Below, one piece after another: positions 9,410 to 18,485 of a DNA stretch of 53,200 nt; within the stretch, counting starts at the first letter, position 1, and each line of letters starts with the position of its first letter. The notes below the pieces were generated by a model. The model was not told the DNA's origin. It was given only the letters and a program-made list of their open reading frames with translations, and made no database searches. The stretch comes from Bradyrhizobium sp. YR681 (lineage in GTDB: Bacteria; Pseudomonadota; Alphaproteobacteria; Rhizobiales; Xanthobacteraceae), in NCBI RefSeq assembly GCF_000282615.1, contig NZ_AKIY01000230.1:1-53200 (forward strand). Direction: 5' to 3'. The position numbers and the translations under genes were made by a program.

Positions 9410-11716
9410 GTGGCAAACGCTGCCGACGACAAACCTTCATGCCTGCCTCAGACCAAAGGCACCGTCGTGCTGCGCGGTCTTGCGGACAATGTCGAAATCC
9501 ATCGCGACGCCTGGGGCATCCCGCACGTCCGCGCGCGCGGAACGGCGGACGCCTTCTTTGCGCAAGGCTATGTCCACGCCCAGGACCGGCTCTGGCAGAT
9601 GGACGCCGCGCGCCGGCGGATGCTGGGCCGTTGGGCTGAATGGGAGGGCAGCGCGGGTGTCGCGGCGGATACGCTGGCGCGGCGGCTCGATGTCGCGGGC
9701 GCCTCGCAGCGCGACTTCTCCGGTTTGTCGGGCGAAGCGCGGGCGATGCTCGAAGCCTATGCCAGCGGCGTCAACGCCTTCCTGGCGCAGGGTGCGCCTT
9801 TGCCTTTCGAGTACGGCCTGGTCGGAGGCGACGTCGAACGCTGGGAGCCATGGCACAGCATCCTCGTGATGCGGCAGCGCGGCTATCTGATGGGCTCGGT
9901 CTGGTTCAAGCTGTGGCGTGCGGCAGCCATGCGCAAGATCGGACCGGATCACGTCGCCAAGCTCCGTTACGACGATGGCAGCCAGGATTTTCTCGCCACG
10001 CCGCCGGGCGCGGAAGGCAAGCGATGGACCGCCGCGCTGCAGGATCTGGCGCCGGCGATCGAGGCACTCGCAGCGCTCGCGGGGCCCGAGGCCACCGATG
10101 GCGGCAGCAACAATTGGGCGGTTGCGCCGTCGCGGACCGCGACCGGCCGGCCATTGCTGGCCGGCGATCCACACCGCGCCTTCGAGATGCCGAGCCTGTA
10201 TTCGCAATTCCACCTCGCCTGCGATGCGTTCGATGCCATCGGGCTTTCAGTGCCGGGCGTGCCTGCATTCCCGCATTTTGCCCACAACGGCCATGTCGCC
10301 TTTTGCGTGACGCACGCTTTCGTCGATATCCACGACGTCTATGTCGAGAAATTCGAGGCTGGTGACGCCTCTCGCTACCTGTTCCGGAATGAATGGCGCA
10401 ACAGCGATATCCGTCACGAGCGCATCGCGGTTCGCGGCGGATCGGCCGTCGATGTCGAGGTGATCGCGACCCGCCACGGGCCGGTGATCGCGGGCGATCC
10501 GCATCAGGGAGCAGCGTTGACGCTGCGTTCAGTTCAGTTCGCGGAGCTTGATCGGTCGTTCGATTGCCTGCTGCCGATGCTGCGCGCCCAAAGCGTCGAC
10601 GCACTCTACGAGGCGACGCGCGGCTGGGGCCTGATCGATCACAATCTGGTCGCGGCCGATACCACCGGGCGGATCGGAAATCTCGTGCGCGCCATCGTGC
10701 CGCGGCGCCCGCGCCTGAATGGCTGGCTGCCGGTGCCGGGCTGGACGGGAGAGTATGAATGGCAGGGCGTCATTCCCTGGGAAGACATGCCGCGCGCCTT
10801 CGACCCGCCGGGCGGCTTTCTGGTCACCGCGAACAACCGTGTCGTCACGGACGAGAATCCGGATTATCTGTGCACCGACTGTCATCCTCCGTATCGGGCC
10901 AAACGTATTGCCGATCGACTGGCTGAACTTCCGGCTGCGACCCTCAGCGACATGGGCAGCATCCATGCCGACACACACAGCTTCACAGCTCGCGAATTCA
11001 TCGCCCGTCTGAACCGGCTGCCGCCCCTCGAAGGACCAGCCGCCGCGTTGCGCGACCTCATCATCGATTGGGACGCGCGCATGGCCGCCGATTCAAAAGC
11101 AGCCGCAGCCTATGCGCGGACGCGGCGCGAACTTGCGCGGATCGTTCTCGAGCGGTCGGGTCTGAGCGCGGTGTCGCGGGATCCCGTTGCCCGTGTCGCC
11201 CCCGGCGTGGCGCCGCTCAATCAGATCTGGTGGGCACTGCCGTCACTGCTGCGCAACGACGATACCGCGTTCCTCGACGGCTGGGATTGGGATCGCGCGC
11301 TGACGGCGGCGCTCGAGCGGGCAGCGGAGACCGACAAGGACAAAACATGGTCGGAGCTGCATCGCGTCCGCATGTCGCATCCATTGTCGGCCGCCTTCCC
11401 GCAGGCGGCGGCGCAACTCGAAGCACCGGGGCTTCCGGTTGGCGGCGACAACGATACAGTTATGGCCAATGGATGCTATTGGGCCTCGTCAGGCCTCACT
11501 GCGGCCTATGGCGCGGTCGCACGCTATGTCTTCGACGTCGGCAACTGGGACAACAGCACCTGGGTCGTGTTCCACGGCGCGTCGGGACACCCTGCGAGCC
11601 CGCATTTTGCCGATCAGCATGCGCTATGGGCGTCTGTCCAAATGGTGCCGATGCTGTACGACTGGAGCAAGATTACGAAGGCCGGCGACCAGCTCGTGCT
11701 AGAACCTTCCACCTAG
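9410..11716 (+). CDS. Penicillin-acylase-family Ntn hydrolase
   Basis: This 768-residue precursor belongs to the penicillin/cephalosporin/AHL acylase family, which cleaves itself and then hydrolyses N-acyl bonds. The predicted new N-terminus of the beta chain is S233 in the motif GGSNNWAV, leaving an alpha segment with EIHRDAWGIPHVRA and HAQDRLWQMD. The start is GTG 9410, with GGGAGA just upstream. No signal peptide is seen, although many characterised members are periplasmic, so a cytoplasmic role after import is suggested. It is the last gene of the operon and converges with the next block 28 bases away. The natural acyl group is unknown. Confidence 0.92.
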   Translation: MANAADDKPSCLPQTKGTVVLRGLADNVEIHRDAWGIPHVRARGTADAFFAQGYVHAQDRLWQMDAARRRMLGRWAEWEGSAGVAADTLARRLDVAGASQRDFSGLSGEARAMLEAYASGVNAFLAQGAPLPFEYGLVGGDVERWEPWHSILVMRQRGYLMGSVWFKLWRAAAMRKIGPDHVAKLRYDDGSQDFLATPPGAEGKRWTAALQDLAPAIEALAALAGPEATDGGSNNWAVAPSRTATGRPLLAGDPHRAFEMPSLYSQFHLACDAFDAIGLSVPGVPAFPHFAHNGHVAFCVTHAFVDIHDVYVEKFEAGDASRYLFRNEWRNSDIRHERIAVRGGSAVDVEVIATRHGPVIAGDPHQGAALTLRSVQFAELDRSFDCLLPMLRAQSVDALYEATRGWGLIDHNLVAADTTGRIGNLVRAIVPRRPRLNGWLPVPGWTGEYEWQGVIPWEDMPRAFDPPGGFLVTANNRVVTDENPDYLCTDCHPPYRAKRIADRLAELPAATLSDMGSIHADTHSFTAREFIARLNRLPPLEGPAAALRDLIIDWDARMAADSKAAAAYARTRRELARIVLERSGLSAVSRDPVARVAPGVAPLNQIWWALPSLLRNDDTAFLDGWDWDRALTAALERAAETDKDKTWSELHRVRMSHPLSAAFPQAAAQLEAPGLPVGGDNDTVMANGCYWASSGLTAAYGAVARYVFDVGNWDNSTWVVFHGASGHPASPHFADQHALWASVQMVPMLYDWSKITKAGDQLVLEPST

Positions 11717-11744
11717 GTCCCTCGAGGCGCTTTCCGCCCGTCGA

Positions 11745-12893
11745 TCAAGAACTCGCTTCGGGCAAGAATGCCACGACGTCGTCGGATCGGACCGTCAGTC
11801 CGACCTCGGTGCCGACAGGACAGGACGACAGCGCCGCGATCCCCGGAGCGCGCAACAGGACGGGCTCGCGCGCAACGCCGGCGACATCGATGTAGAGATC
11901 GATGTGATCGCCCTGAAAGACCTGCGTGGTCACCGTTCCACGCAGCGAACCCGGCGTGCTTCCCGACGTCACGGCCAGATGCTCCGGCCGGATGAAGACG
12001 TCCACGACATCACCAATCGCCGCCTGCGCGAGCGGCGGCGCCGGAACCTCGAGACGCATGTCACCGATGGATATGGTGGCCACTTCCGTGCGCCGTTCAA
12101 CGAGACAGCCGGTCAGAACATTCACATCGCCGACGAAGGATGCAACGAAACGATCCGCGGGACGGCGGTAGACATCGCCCGGCGCGGCAATCTGGCGTAT
12201 CCGCCCCGCCGACATCACCGCGATGCGGTCCGACATCGCCAGCGCCTCGCCCTGGTCGTGGGTCACGAAGATCGTGGTCACGCCGAGCTCGCGCTGGATC
12301 TGCTTCAGTTCGACTTGCATCGCCCCGCGCAGGTTCTTGTCGAGCGCCGAGAACGGCTCGTCGAGCAGGAGCACCTTCGGCTTGATCACAAGCGCGCGTG
12401 CCAGTGCGACGCGCTGCTGCTGGCCACCCGACAGCTGCCGCGGCTTGCGGTCACCGAATCCGTCCAGCTTCACCAGCGCCAGCGCCTCGTCGACCCGGCG
12501 CGCGATCTCCTTCCTGTCGATTCCGCGGGTCTTCAACCCGTAGGCAATATTGTTGGCGACACTCATATGCGGAAACAGCGCATAATTCTGGAAGACGATG
12601 CCGATCTCACGCTGGTGGGCCGGCGTCTCGGTGACCAGGGCACCCTCGATAAAGATCTCGCCACTATCGGTTTCGAGAAAGCCGGCGACGAGATTGAGCA
12701 GCGTGGTCTTTCCGCAGCCCGACGGTCCGAGCAGGGTCATGAACTCGCCCGGCTGGATCTTGAGCCAGGCTTCATGAAGGGCAATGGAGTCGCCGAAGCG
12801 CCTGGTCACGCCGTCGAGCTGTACCGCCGGCCTGCCTTGCCGGCCAGCCTCGCCGCTCGCGATTGCGTCCATCCGATCAGTGTGCATCAACAT
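11745..12893 (-). CDS. ABC transporter ATPase, PotA type
   Basis: This ATP-binding subunit of a spermidine/putrescine-like importer has about 382 residues from ATG 12893. Walker A GPSGCGKT is at about 56-63, followed by LSGGQQQRVALARAL, Walker B LLLDEPFSALD and ITIHDQ-like switch region FVTHDQGEALAMSDR. A C-terminal TOBE domain (about 290-380) is present, as in PotA, FbpC and MalK. The start overlaps the upstream permease gene by 17 bases; a shorter start at 12887 or 12872 is also possible. It is the last gene of a minus-strand operon running from hpaB at 17446. Confidence 0.93.
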   Translation of the reverse strand: MLMHTDRMDAIASGEAGRQGRPAVQLDGVTRRFGDSIALHEAWLKIQPGEFMTLLGPSGCGKTTLLNLVAGFLETDSGEIFIEGALVTETPAHQREIGIVFQNYALFPHMSVANNIAYGLKTRGIDRKEIARRVDEALALVKLDGFGDRKPRQLSGGQQQRVALARALVIKPKVLLLDEPFSALDKNLRGAMQVELKQIQRELGVTTIFVTHDQGEALAMSDRIAVMSAGRIRQIAAPGDVYRRPADRFVASFVGDVNVLTGCLVERRTEVATISIGDMRLEVPAPPLAQAAIGDVVDVFIRPEHLAVTSGSTPGSLRGTVTTQVFQGDHIDLYIDVAGVAREPVLLRAPGIAALSSCPVGTEVGLTVRSDDVVAFLPEASS

Positions 12894-13692
12894 TGAGGAT
12901 CTTCTCGAGACCAAGGAAGGCATTGGCGAGGCTCAGCAGCAATGCGGTTACGGCGATATAGATCACCGACAGTGCAGCCAGCGTCGGATCGGCAAACTCG
13001 CGCACATAATTGTACATCGCAACCGGCAACGTCTGCGTCGCCTGGCTGCTGACGAACAGCGTGGCCGTAAACTCATTGAACGAGAGGATCGCGGCAAACA
13101 GCCATCCGCTCAACAGCCCCGGCAGCAGCAGCGGGATCGTCACGGTCAGCAAGATACGGCCCGGTGTCGCGCCGAGGCTGGCAGCCGCAAGCTCAAGCCG
13201 GCTGTCAAGATTTTCCAGCGAGATAAAGGTGCTGCGCATCACGAACGGCAGCACCAGCAACACATGGGTCAGGATGACGAGCGGAAAACCCCGCCCCGCG
13301 CCGGTCTGCGATGCAAGGATCAGCACGCCGAGGCCGATGGTGTAGTGCGGGATGATCAGCGGCGACAGCAGAATGCCTTCGAGCACCGACTTGAGCACGA
13401 ACGTATAGCGATGAATCGCGATGGCAAAGGCTGCGCCAACGACCAGCGCGATGCTCGAGGCCCATAACGTCACCGTGAGGCCGTTCCAGAAGCCCCGGCC
13501 GAAATCACTGTAGGAGAACGCCCGCCAGAACCAGCGCAGCGACCATGCCTGCGGCGGAAAGGCCAGAATCGCACGGTCGTTGAACGCCGTCACGGCAACG
13601 ACGATACCAGGCAGCAGCACGAACAGCAGGATCGCGGCGACCAGCACACGCCCCGACCATCTCAGCGCCATGACGGCGGGGGACCGCTTCAT
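12877..13692 (-). CDS. ABC transporter permease, PotC type
   Basis: This 271-residue membrane protein is the PotC-like permease of the block 2 importer. The BPD_transp_1 domain includes an EAA-type coupling loop LELAAASLGATPGRILLTVT, which docks on the ATPase. An N-terminal helix precedes the periplasmic FPPQAWSLRWFW segment common to PotC proteins. Its start overlaps the upstream permease by 4 bases (13689-13692), and its end overlaps the ATPase. Together these overlaps indicate one coupled transcript. Confidence 0.94.
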   Translation of the reverse strand: MKRSPAVMALRWSGRVLVAAILLFVLLPGIVVAVTAFNDRAILAFPPQAWSLRWFWRAFSYSDFGRGFWNGLTVTLWASSIALVVGAAFAIAIHRYTFVLKSVLEGILLSPLIIPHYTIGLGVLILASQTGAGRGFPLVILTHVLLVLPFVMRSTFISLENLDSRLELAAASLGATPGRILLTVTIPLLLPGLLSGWLFAAILSFNEFTATLFVSSQATQTLPVAMYNYVREFADPTLAALSVIYIAVTALLLSLANAFLGLEKILNVDAH

Positions 13693-14543
13693 GTCGCGCT
13701 CGCCAGTCGTTCAAGCGGCCTCGTCGCCTGCCTCAGCAATGCGATGACGGCCAGGGACAGCGCGAGGCCGATGATCGACAGGCTCGCGGCAAAGGGAAAG
13801 TTGAAGGACGAGAAGCCGAGCTGATAGATCAGCGTCGATACCGTGCTGACCCTGCCGCCGCCGATCAATTGCGGCGTCGCGAAGGCGCTGAACGTCCAGG
13901 CAAATGCCGTCGAAAAGCCAGCGACGATGCCCGGCATCGACAGTGGCAGCGTGATCGTCAGAAAGACGCGGATCGGTCCCGCGCCGAGGCTCTCCGCCGC
14001 CCTCTCGCAATTCCGGTCGATATGCGACAGACCCGCGGCCAGCATGATGACCATGATCGGCATCGTCACATGGACCAGCGCAGCGATCACACCGCCGGCC
14101 GTGAACATCATCTGCACCGGACGTTCGACGAGGCCGAGCTTGACCAGTAGCGTGTTCAGGAAGCCGTTATTGCCGAGCACGATCATCCAGGAATAGGTCC
14201 GCACCACCTCCCCCAGGAACAACGGCGTCACCGCCGCGATCAGAATGAAAGAGCGCACCGCGGAACTTCTGGTGCGAACCAGCGCATAGGCCAGTGGATA
14301 GGCCAGGAACAACGTGAACGCCGCCGTCTCGAAGCAGAGCAGGATCGTATTCCAGAACGCGAGCGCATAAAGCGGCCGGAGCATCGCCGCAAAATTCTGC
14401 AACGTGAACCCGCCCACCTCCAGCGAGCCCGGGATATAGGTCCTGATGCTGAACTGAAACACGGCCGCCATCGCGGCCGTCAGCCCCAGCGCGACAAGCC
14501 CGGCCGGCGAGACGAACCATCCCAGAAACGGGCGCTTGGTCAT
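13689..14543 (-). CDS. ABC transporter permease, PotB type
   Basis: This 284-residue PotB-like permease pairs with the PotC-type product. It has a cytoplasmic N-terminus, a first membrane helix near residues 10-30, and an EAA loop with CERAAESLGAGPIRVFLTIT. The segment FLGEVVRTYSWMIVLGNNGF is typical of PotB/FbpB-type permeases. It follows the binding-protein gene after a 66-base spacer that holds a strong palindrome, consistent with higher expression of the binding protein than of the membrane subunits. Confidence 0.94.
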   Translation of the reverse strand: MTKRPFLGWFVSPAGLVALGLTAAMAAVFQFSIRTYIPGSLEVGGFTLQNFAAMLRPLYALAFWNTILLCFETAAFTLFLAYPLAYALVRTRSSAVRSFILIAAVTPLFLGEVVRTYSWMIVLGNNGFLNTLLVKLGLVERPVQMMFTAGGVIAALVHVTMPIMVIMLAAGLSHIDRNCERAAESLGAGPIRVFLTITLPLSMPGIVAGFSTAFAWTFSAFATPQLIGGGRVSTVSTLIYQLGFSSFNFPFAASLSIIGLALSLAVIALLRQATRPLERLASAT

Positions 14544-14576
14544 GACGACTCCTTGGCGAACTCCGCGCTGGACGTT

Positions 14577-14600
14577 GCGGCCCGGCCATGGCCGGGCCGC
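14577..14600. terminator. 24-base perfect palindrome after the SBP gene
   Basis: Bases 14577-14600 form a perfect GC-rich palindrome centred on CCATGG, just 9 bases past the binding-protein stop and before the PotB-type gene. In RNA it makes a strong stem. No T-run follows, so it is more likely an mRNA-stabilising or attenuating hairpin than a full terminator. Such stems are common between binding-protein and permease genes in ABC operons. Confidence 0.6.
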
Positions 14601-14609
14601 TGCTTACGC

Positions 14610-15656
14610 TCAGGGAGCCATCATGTTTTCGGCAAACCACTTCCGCCACTCGGCGGTCTTTTCGGCACGCAGCTTGTGATCGATGATGAGGGTCTGATGT
14701 GCCCATTGATCGGGCGTCGTGAACACGCCCGGGAGCGCGGCAACCTCCGGCGGGAGCTTGGCGTTGTCGACCACCGGACTTCCCTTCTTGAGATTGGCGA
14801 TCTGTGCCTGTACCGCCGGATCAAGTGCGATATTCAGGAATTTGTAGACGAGATCAGCCTTGGCCGTGCCCTTGGTGATGCCCATGGTGTCGACGCCGAG
14901 CACCGCGCCTTCCTTGGGAATGACGAGCTTGATCGGAACGCCCTGATCACGCATGTAATAGGCATTCATCGACAGCACGACCTGCACCGGCGTCTCTCCG
15001 GTCGCGAACATCTGCTGGCTGTTGGCGTCGTTGGTGTAGAACGCCTTGTAGTTCGGTTTCAGCGCCTTCAGCTTGTCCTTGCCGGCCTCCCAATGTGCCG
15101 CATCGGCACCGGACAATTTTGCGGCGACGGCGATCACATGGCTGGGATCGAAATCGGGTGACGAGATCATGCCCTTCAGCGCCGGATTCCAAAGCCCCTC
15201 CCAGCTGTCGAAGCTGACGCCTTTCGGCAACTGATCCGGCAGATAGCCGATCGTATAGACATAGGCCCAGGCACCGATGTGGTATGGGCTGATCCTGGCC
15301 TGCTCCACCAGATGCGCGGCATTGGGGATCTTCGCAAGATCGAGCTTCTCGAACAGATTGTCATTGGCGTAGAGCCAGCCGACATGCGCGGTCGTGAAGG
15401 TGATGTCGCTCTCTGGCTTGCCGGCAGCCAGCTTGGCCTGGTTGAGCCGGTCCATCGTGCCGCCCGTGACATACTCGACCTTGACGCCGGTCTCCGCCGT
15501 GAACTTCTTCGCGATCGACTCGTCGATCAAATCGCGAAAGCTGCCGCCCCAGGTGCTGACAACGAGCTTCTCTTCAGCTGAGGCCGCGGACGCCCCGCCG
15601 GCGATGATGAGCACCGACGACAGCACCATCACGAAGTGCTTCAGGACATTTTTCAT
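14610..15656 (-). CDS. ABC transporter substrate-binding protein, PotD-like
   Basis: This 348-residue periplasmic binding protein resembles PotD and AfuA-type proteins. A Sec signal peptide covers about residues 1-26 (ending around GGASAASAEE), and the mature protein opens with LVVSTWGGSFRDLIDE, a typical first strand. ATG 15656 is chosen over an upstream in-frame codon because GGGAGG lies about 6 bases before it and the signal peptide starts there. It delivers the solute to the three downstream transporter genes. It lies 335 bases downstream of the HpaB gene in the same direction and may have its own promoter there. Confidence 0.94.
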   Translation of the reverse strand: MKNVLKHFVMVLSSVLIIAGGASAASAEEKLVVSTWGGSFRDLIDESIAKKFTAETGVKVEYVTGGTMDRLNQAKLAAGKPESDITFTTAHVGWLYANDNLFEKLDLAKIPNAAHLVEQARISPYHIGAWAYVYTIGYLPDQLPKGVSFDSWEGLWNPALKGMISSPDFDPSHVIAVAAKLSGADAAHWEAGKDKLKALKPNYKAFYTNDANSQQMFATGETPVQVVLSMNAYYMRDQGVPIKLVIPKEGAVLGVDTMGITKGTAKADLVYKFLNIALDPAVQAQIANLKKGSPVVDNAKLPPEVAALPGVFTTPDQWAHQTLIIDHKLRAEKTAEWRKWFAENMMAP

Positions 15657-15991
15657 CTCGAACCCTCCCAACGATGTTTGACATGAACGGTCAAGCAAAC
15701 GGCATGCCATTTCGATCAGCAACTCATTGAAATTACAGACGAAAAGCACAACAGAACGCACCGACCCCTCTCCCGAGAGATCAGCGCTGATGTCGTGAAA
15801 AGCTGACGGCCAATCAGCCCTGACGCGATCAAACCATCGAAGCCTCAGCGATCATGTCGATCCCCGTCACCTTGGCGAGACCTCCAGGAGCCAGGCTTGT
15901 CACAACGAGAGTCATGCTCCGTCCGTTGATGCCTGTTCGAGCAGCAGTCTGATATGGACCGCGGCAGCATCCACGCGCGCAGCAGGCCGCC
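15657..15991. other. Intergenic gap between hpaB and the SBP gene
   Basis: This gap of 335 bases probably contains the promoter of the binding-protein gene. A small minus-strand frame, 15829-15915 (28 codons, MTLVVTSLAPGG...), begins at an ATG that overlaps an upstream in-frame stop as ATGA, as coupled genes do. I do not recognise it, and it may be a remnant of a lost gene. I cannot support a promoter or terminator here. Confidence 0.35.
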
Positions 15992-17446
15992 TCATTCGCT
16001 CTTTCCATCGATGCGGTCCGACAAGCCGGCCGACTTCTTGACGAAATCGAGCGGGCCGGAGAAGTCGAAGCTGTTGTAGACAGCGGCCAGATGATTGAAG
16101 TGCGGCGCCTGGGCGAATTGCACGAAGGTCAGACGGTGACCGGCATAGTCCGAATTGAGAAGGTCGCGCGCGAAGGCGAGCAGCTTGCGGCGATCATCGG
16201 CCTGCCACTGATCGTTCAGGGAATAGAACTTGTTCAGCCACTCTCCGCTGCCCTTGGCATCGAACGCGCTCACATTGGGCGTGATGCAGATCTGTCCGCC
16301 GCACAATTCCCGCGCGATGTGCATCATCGCCGGCAGCTGCGAGCAGGCAAACACCCGCCCGGCGTAAAGCATCGATTGCTGCGGCATCAACAGCCCGCCG
16401 GAACTCTTCTCGGCCATCGCGATCGACGCGGTGAGATGCGCGTTGATGCCCTCGCGGTAGCAGACGAGATCGGCAAGCTTCTCGCGCACCGATTGCAGTT
16501 TCTCGAGGCCGGTCTGCTTGGCATTCCACATCGCCGCCCCGATCATCATGTCGGCGACGTAGAGCAGGCGCAGCACGTAGGGAAACGCCGAATAGCGATG
16601 CAGCGTCGAGCGCACGAACTGGGCGGCGCGCGTATGGCGATAGAAGAAGACGTCCTCCCAGGGGATCAGGACGTCGTCGAACACGACCAGCGCTTCCACC
16701 TCGTCGAAGCGGTTGGCCAGCGGATAGTCCTGCGGGTTGCTGCGGCTGGCGAAACCGCTGCGGCAGATGTGCTTGACGCCGGGCGCGCCCATCTTGACGA
16801 TGCAGCCCACCGCATAGTCCGACAGCTTCTCGGTCGACCATGCGCCGACCGTGGGCTTCAGGTAGGCCTGGTCCGCATAGGCCGCCGCGGTCTCGTATTT
16901 GGCGCCGCGGATGATGATGCCGGCGTCGGTTTCGCGCGTGACATGGACCATCATGTCGGGATCCTGCTGCTGCGGCGGCAGCGACCGATCGCCTTTCGGA
17001 TCGGTGTTGGCGGAGACGTGAAAGACGTCCTTCTCGACCACGGCGCGGATATGACGGTCGATATTGGGCGCGAAGCGAGGATCGATCTCGGCCAGGACGT
17101 CGCGACCATCGGTCAGCGACCACATCTCACCGATGGTCTCGTCGCCGACCCGCGTGACGACACCGGAAATGTCCTTCATGAAGTGATCGAGGGCCTTGAT
17201 CTTGTCGTGCCAGTCCTTCTGCACCGTCGGAGGCCGGTAGAAGATCGAATGCCGCTCATTGCCCTCGACATAGGTCAGATCGCCGCTGTAGCGCTCCTCA
17301 TGCGCCATGTCGTACATGCGCGCCTTGATGTCGATGATCGGCTTCAGCGCCGGGTGCGTGGTGACGTCCTTGACACGCTCACCATCGATCCAGACTTCGC
17401 GGCCATCGCGAATGCCCTGCTTGTACTCTTCGCCCGTGCGGATCAT
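15992..17446 (-). CDS. HpaB-family flavin-dependent monooxygenase (copy 1)
   Basis: This 484-residue protein is of the 4-hydroxyphenylacetate 3-hydroxylase oxygenase family, which uses reduced flavin from a partner reductase to hydroxylate aromatic or heteroaromatic rings. The N-terminal domain opens with MIRTGEEYKQGIRDGREVWI, the family pattern. The central acyl-CoA-dehydrogenase-like region includes FDDVLIPWEDVFFYRHT, and the C-terminal part has LCGGQICITPN and DYAGHRLTFVQFAQAPHFNH. AGGAGC precedes the ATG. It heads the block 2 operon, divergent from a LysR gene. It is clearly paralogous to the protein at 22789-24303. No reductase gene lies in this operon. The substrate is unknown. Confidence 0.93.
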   Translation of the reverse strand: MIRTGEEYKQGIRDGREVWIDGERVKDVTTHPALKPIIDIKARMYDMAHEERYSGDLTYVEGNERHSIFYRPPTVQKDWHDKIKALDHFMKDISGVVTRVGDETIGEMWSLTDGRDVLAEIDPRFAPNIDRHIRAVVEKDVFHVSANTDPKGDRSLPPQQQDPDMMVHVTRETDAGIIIRGAKYETAAAYADQAYLKPTVGAWSTEKLSDYAVGCIVKMGAPGVKHICRSGFASRSNPQDYPLANRFDEVEALVVFDDVLIPWEDVFFYRHTRAAQFVRSTLHRYSAFPYVLRLLYVADMMIGAAMWNAKQTGLEKLQSVREKLADLVCYREGINAHLTASIAMAEKSSGGLLMPQQSMLYAGRVFACSQLPAMMHIARELCGGQICITPNVSAFDAKGSGEWLNKFYSLNDQWQADDRRKLLAFARDLLNSDYAGHRLTFVQFAQAPHFNHLAAVYNSFDFSGPLDFVKKSAGLSDRIDGKSE

Positions 17447-17494
17447 CGATCGGCTCCTGTTGCACTGGACGGAAGGGTGCCGGAGCAGCTAGCA

Positions 17495-17513
17495 TAAGGA
17501 AAATATAATTATC
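17495..17513. promoter_or_regulatory. LysR-type box (ATAA-N11-TTAT) between hpaB and lysR
   Basis: The sequence ATAA, 11 bases, then TTAT is a symmetric T-N11-A-type LysR box in the 91-base region between the divergent hpaB (start 17446) and lysR (start 17538) genes. It overlaps TATAAT at 17505-17510, a possible -10 element for lysR, as expected for autorepression. Position and symmetry support it; binding is inferred. Confidence 0.55.
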
Positions 17514-17537
17514 TTTGGAGATGCATAGGAAAACGCG

Positions 17538-18485
17538 ATGAGGTTTTCTCTCCGCGCGCTTCGGTACATGGTCGAAACGGCAGACGCGGGGAGTGTGACC
17601 GAGGCGGCCAAACGCCTGAACGTCTCGCAGCCCTCGATCTCGGCTGCGCTAAGCCAGATCGAGGCCGAACTCGGCATTCAGGTCTTCGTGCGCCATCTGG
17701 CGAAAGGCGTCACGCTGTCCCCGGCCGGCCAGCGTCTCGTCAACGATGCACGATTGTTGCTCAATCATGCCCGCGATTTCGCGCAAAGCGCCCAATCCCT
17801 CGGCAACACCCTCCATGGCGAGATCGTGGTTGGCAGCTTCCTGACCCTGGCCACGCGCTTCATGCCCGGCCTGCTCTCCGGCTTTCGCCAACGGCAGCCC
17901 GGCATCTCGGTCAAGCTGGAGGAAGGCAACCAACAGGAAATCATCGACGCCCTGATGTCGGGGCGGACCGAGCTTGCCCTCTCCTATTCGTTCGCCATGC
18001 CCGACGACATCACGGGCGACAAGCTATGCGAGCTGCCGCCCTACATCCTGCTGTCGGCCGACCACCCGCAGGCGAGGCGCTCTGCAATCAGCCTTGCGGA
18101 ACTGCGCGACGAGCCGTTCATCCTGCTCGATCTGCCGCATTCACGCGACTACTTCTTCGGCCTGTTTGCCGCCGCCGGGATCGAGCCGCGCGTCGCCTTC
18201 CGGAGCCGCTCGTTCGAAATGATCCGGGGGCTGATCGGTCATGGACAGGGCTATTCGATCCACAATGCGGTGCCGCGCACGACCGTTGGCTACGACGGCA
18301 GCCGCATCGCCGTGGTGCCGATCGTCGAGCCCTTGCCGCCAACCCACGTCACGGTGCTGCGGCTGAAGCGGCACACGCCGCGTCCGGCGGTACAGAGCTT
18401 CGCCGACTACACGCGCGATGCCTTCGCGATCGGCGGCCTGTTCGGGCCGGGATCAATAGCCCCGCCCGGGGTCGACGCGACCTAG
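17538..18485 (+). CDS. LysR-family transcriptional regulator
   Basis: This 315-residue protein has an N-terminal winged helix-turn-helix (residues about 3-62, with RLNVSQPSISAALSQIEAEL) and a LysR substrate-binding domain (about 90-300). It is divergent from hpaB copy 1, across a candidate LysR box, so it probably controls the hpaB/Pot-type transporter operon and itself. AGGA lies before the ATG. Its 3' end overlaps the convergent hydroxyacid dehydrogenase gene by 33 bases. It resembles the second LysR at 20035-21030 in the DNA-binding region. Confidence 0.94.
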   Translation: MRFSLRALRYMVETADAGSVTEAAKRLNVSQPSISAALSQIEAELGIQVFVRHLAKGVTLSPAGQRLVNDARLLLNHARDFAQSAQSLGNTLHGEIVVGSFLTLATRFMPGLLSGFRQRQPGISVKLEEGNQQEIIDALMSGRTELALSYSFAMPDDITGDKLCELPPYILLSADHPQARRSAISLAELRDEPFILLDLPHSRDYFFGLFAAAGIEPRVAFRSRSFEMIRGLIGHGQGYSIHNAVPRTTVGYDGSRIAVVPIVEPLPPTHVTVLRLKRHTPRPAVQSFADYTRDAFAIGGLFGPGSIAPPGVDAT

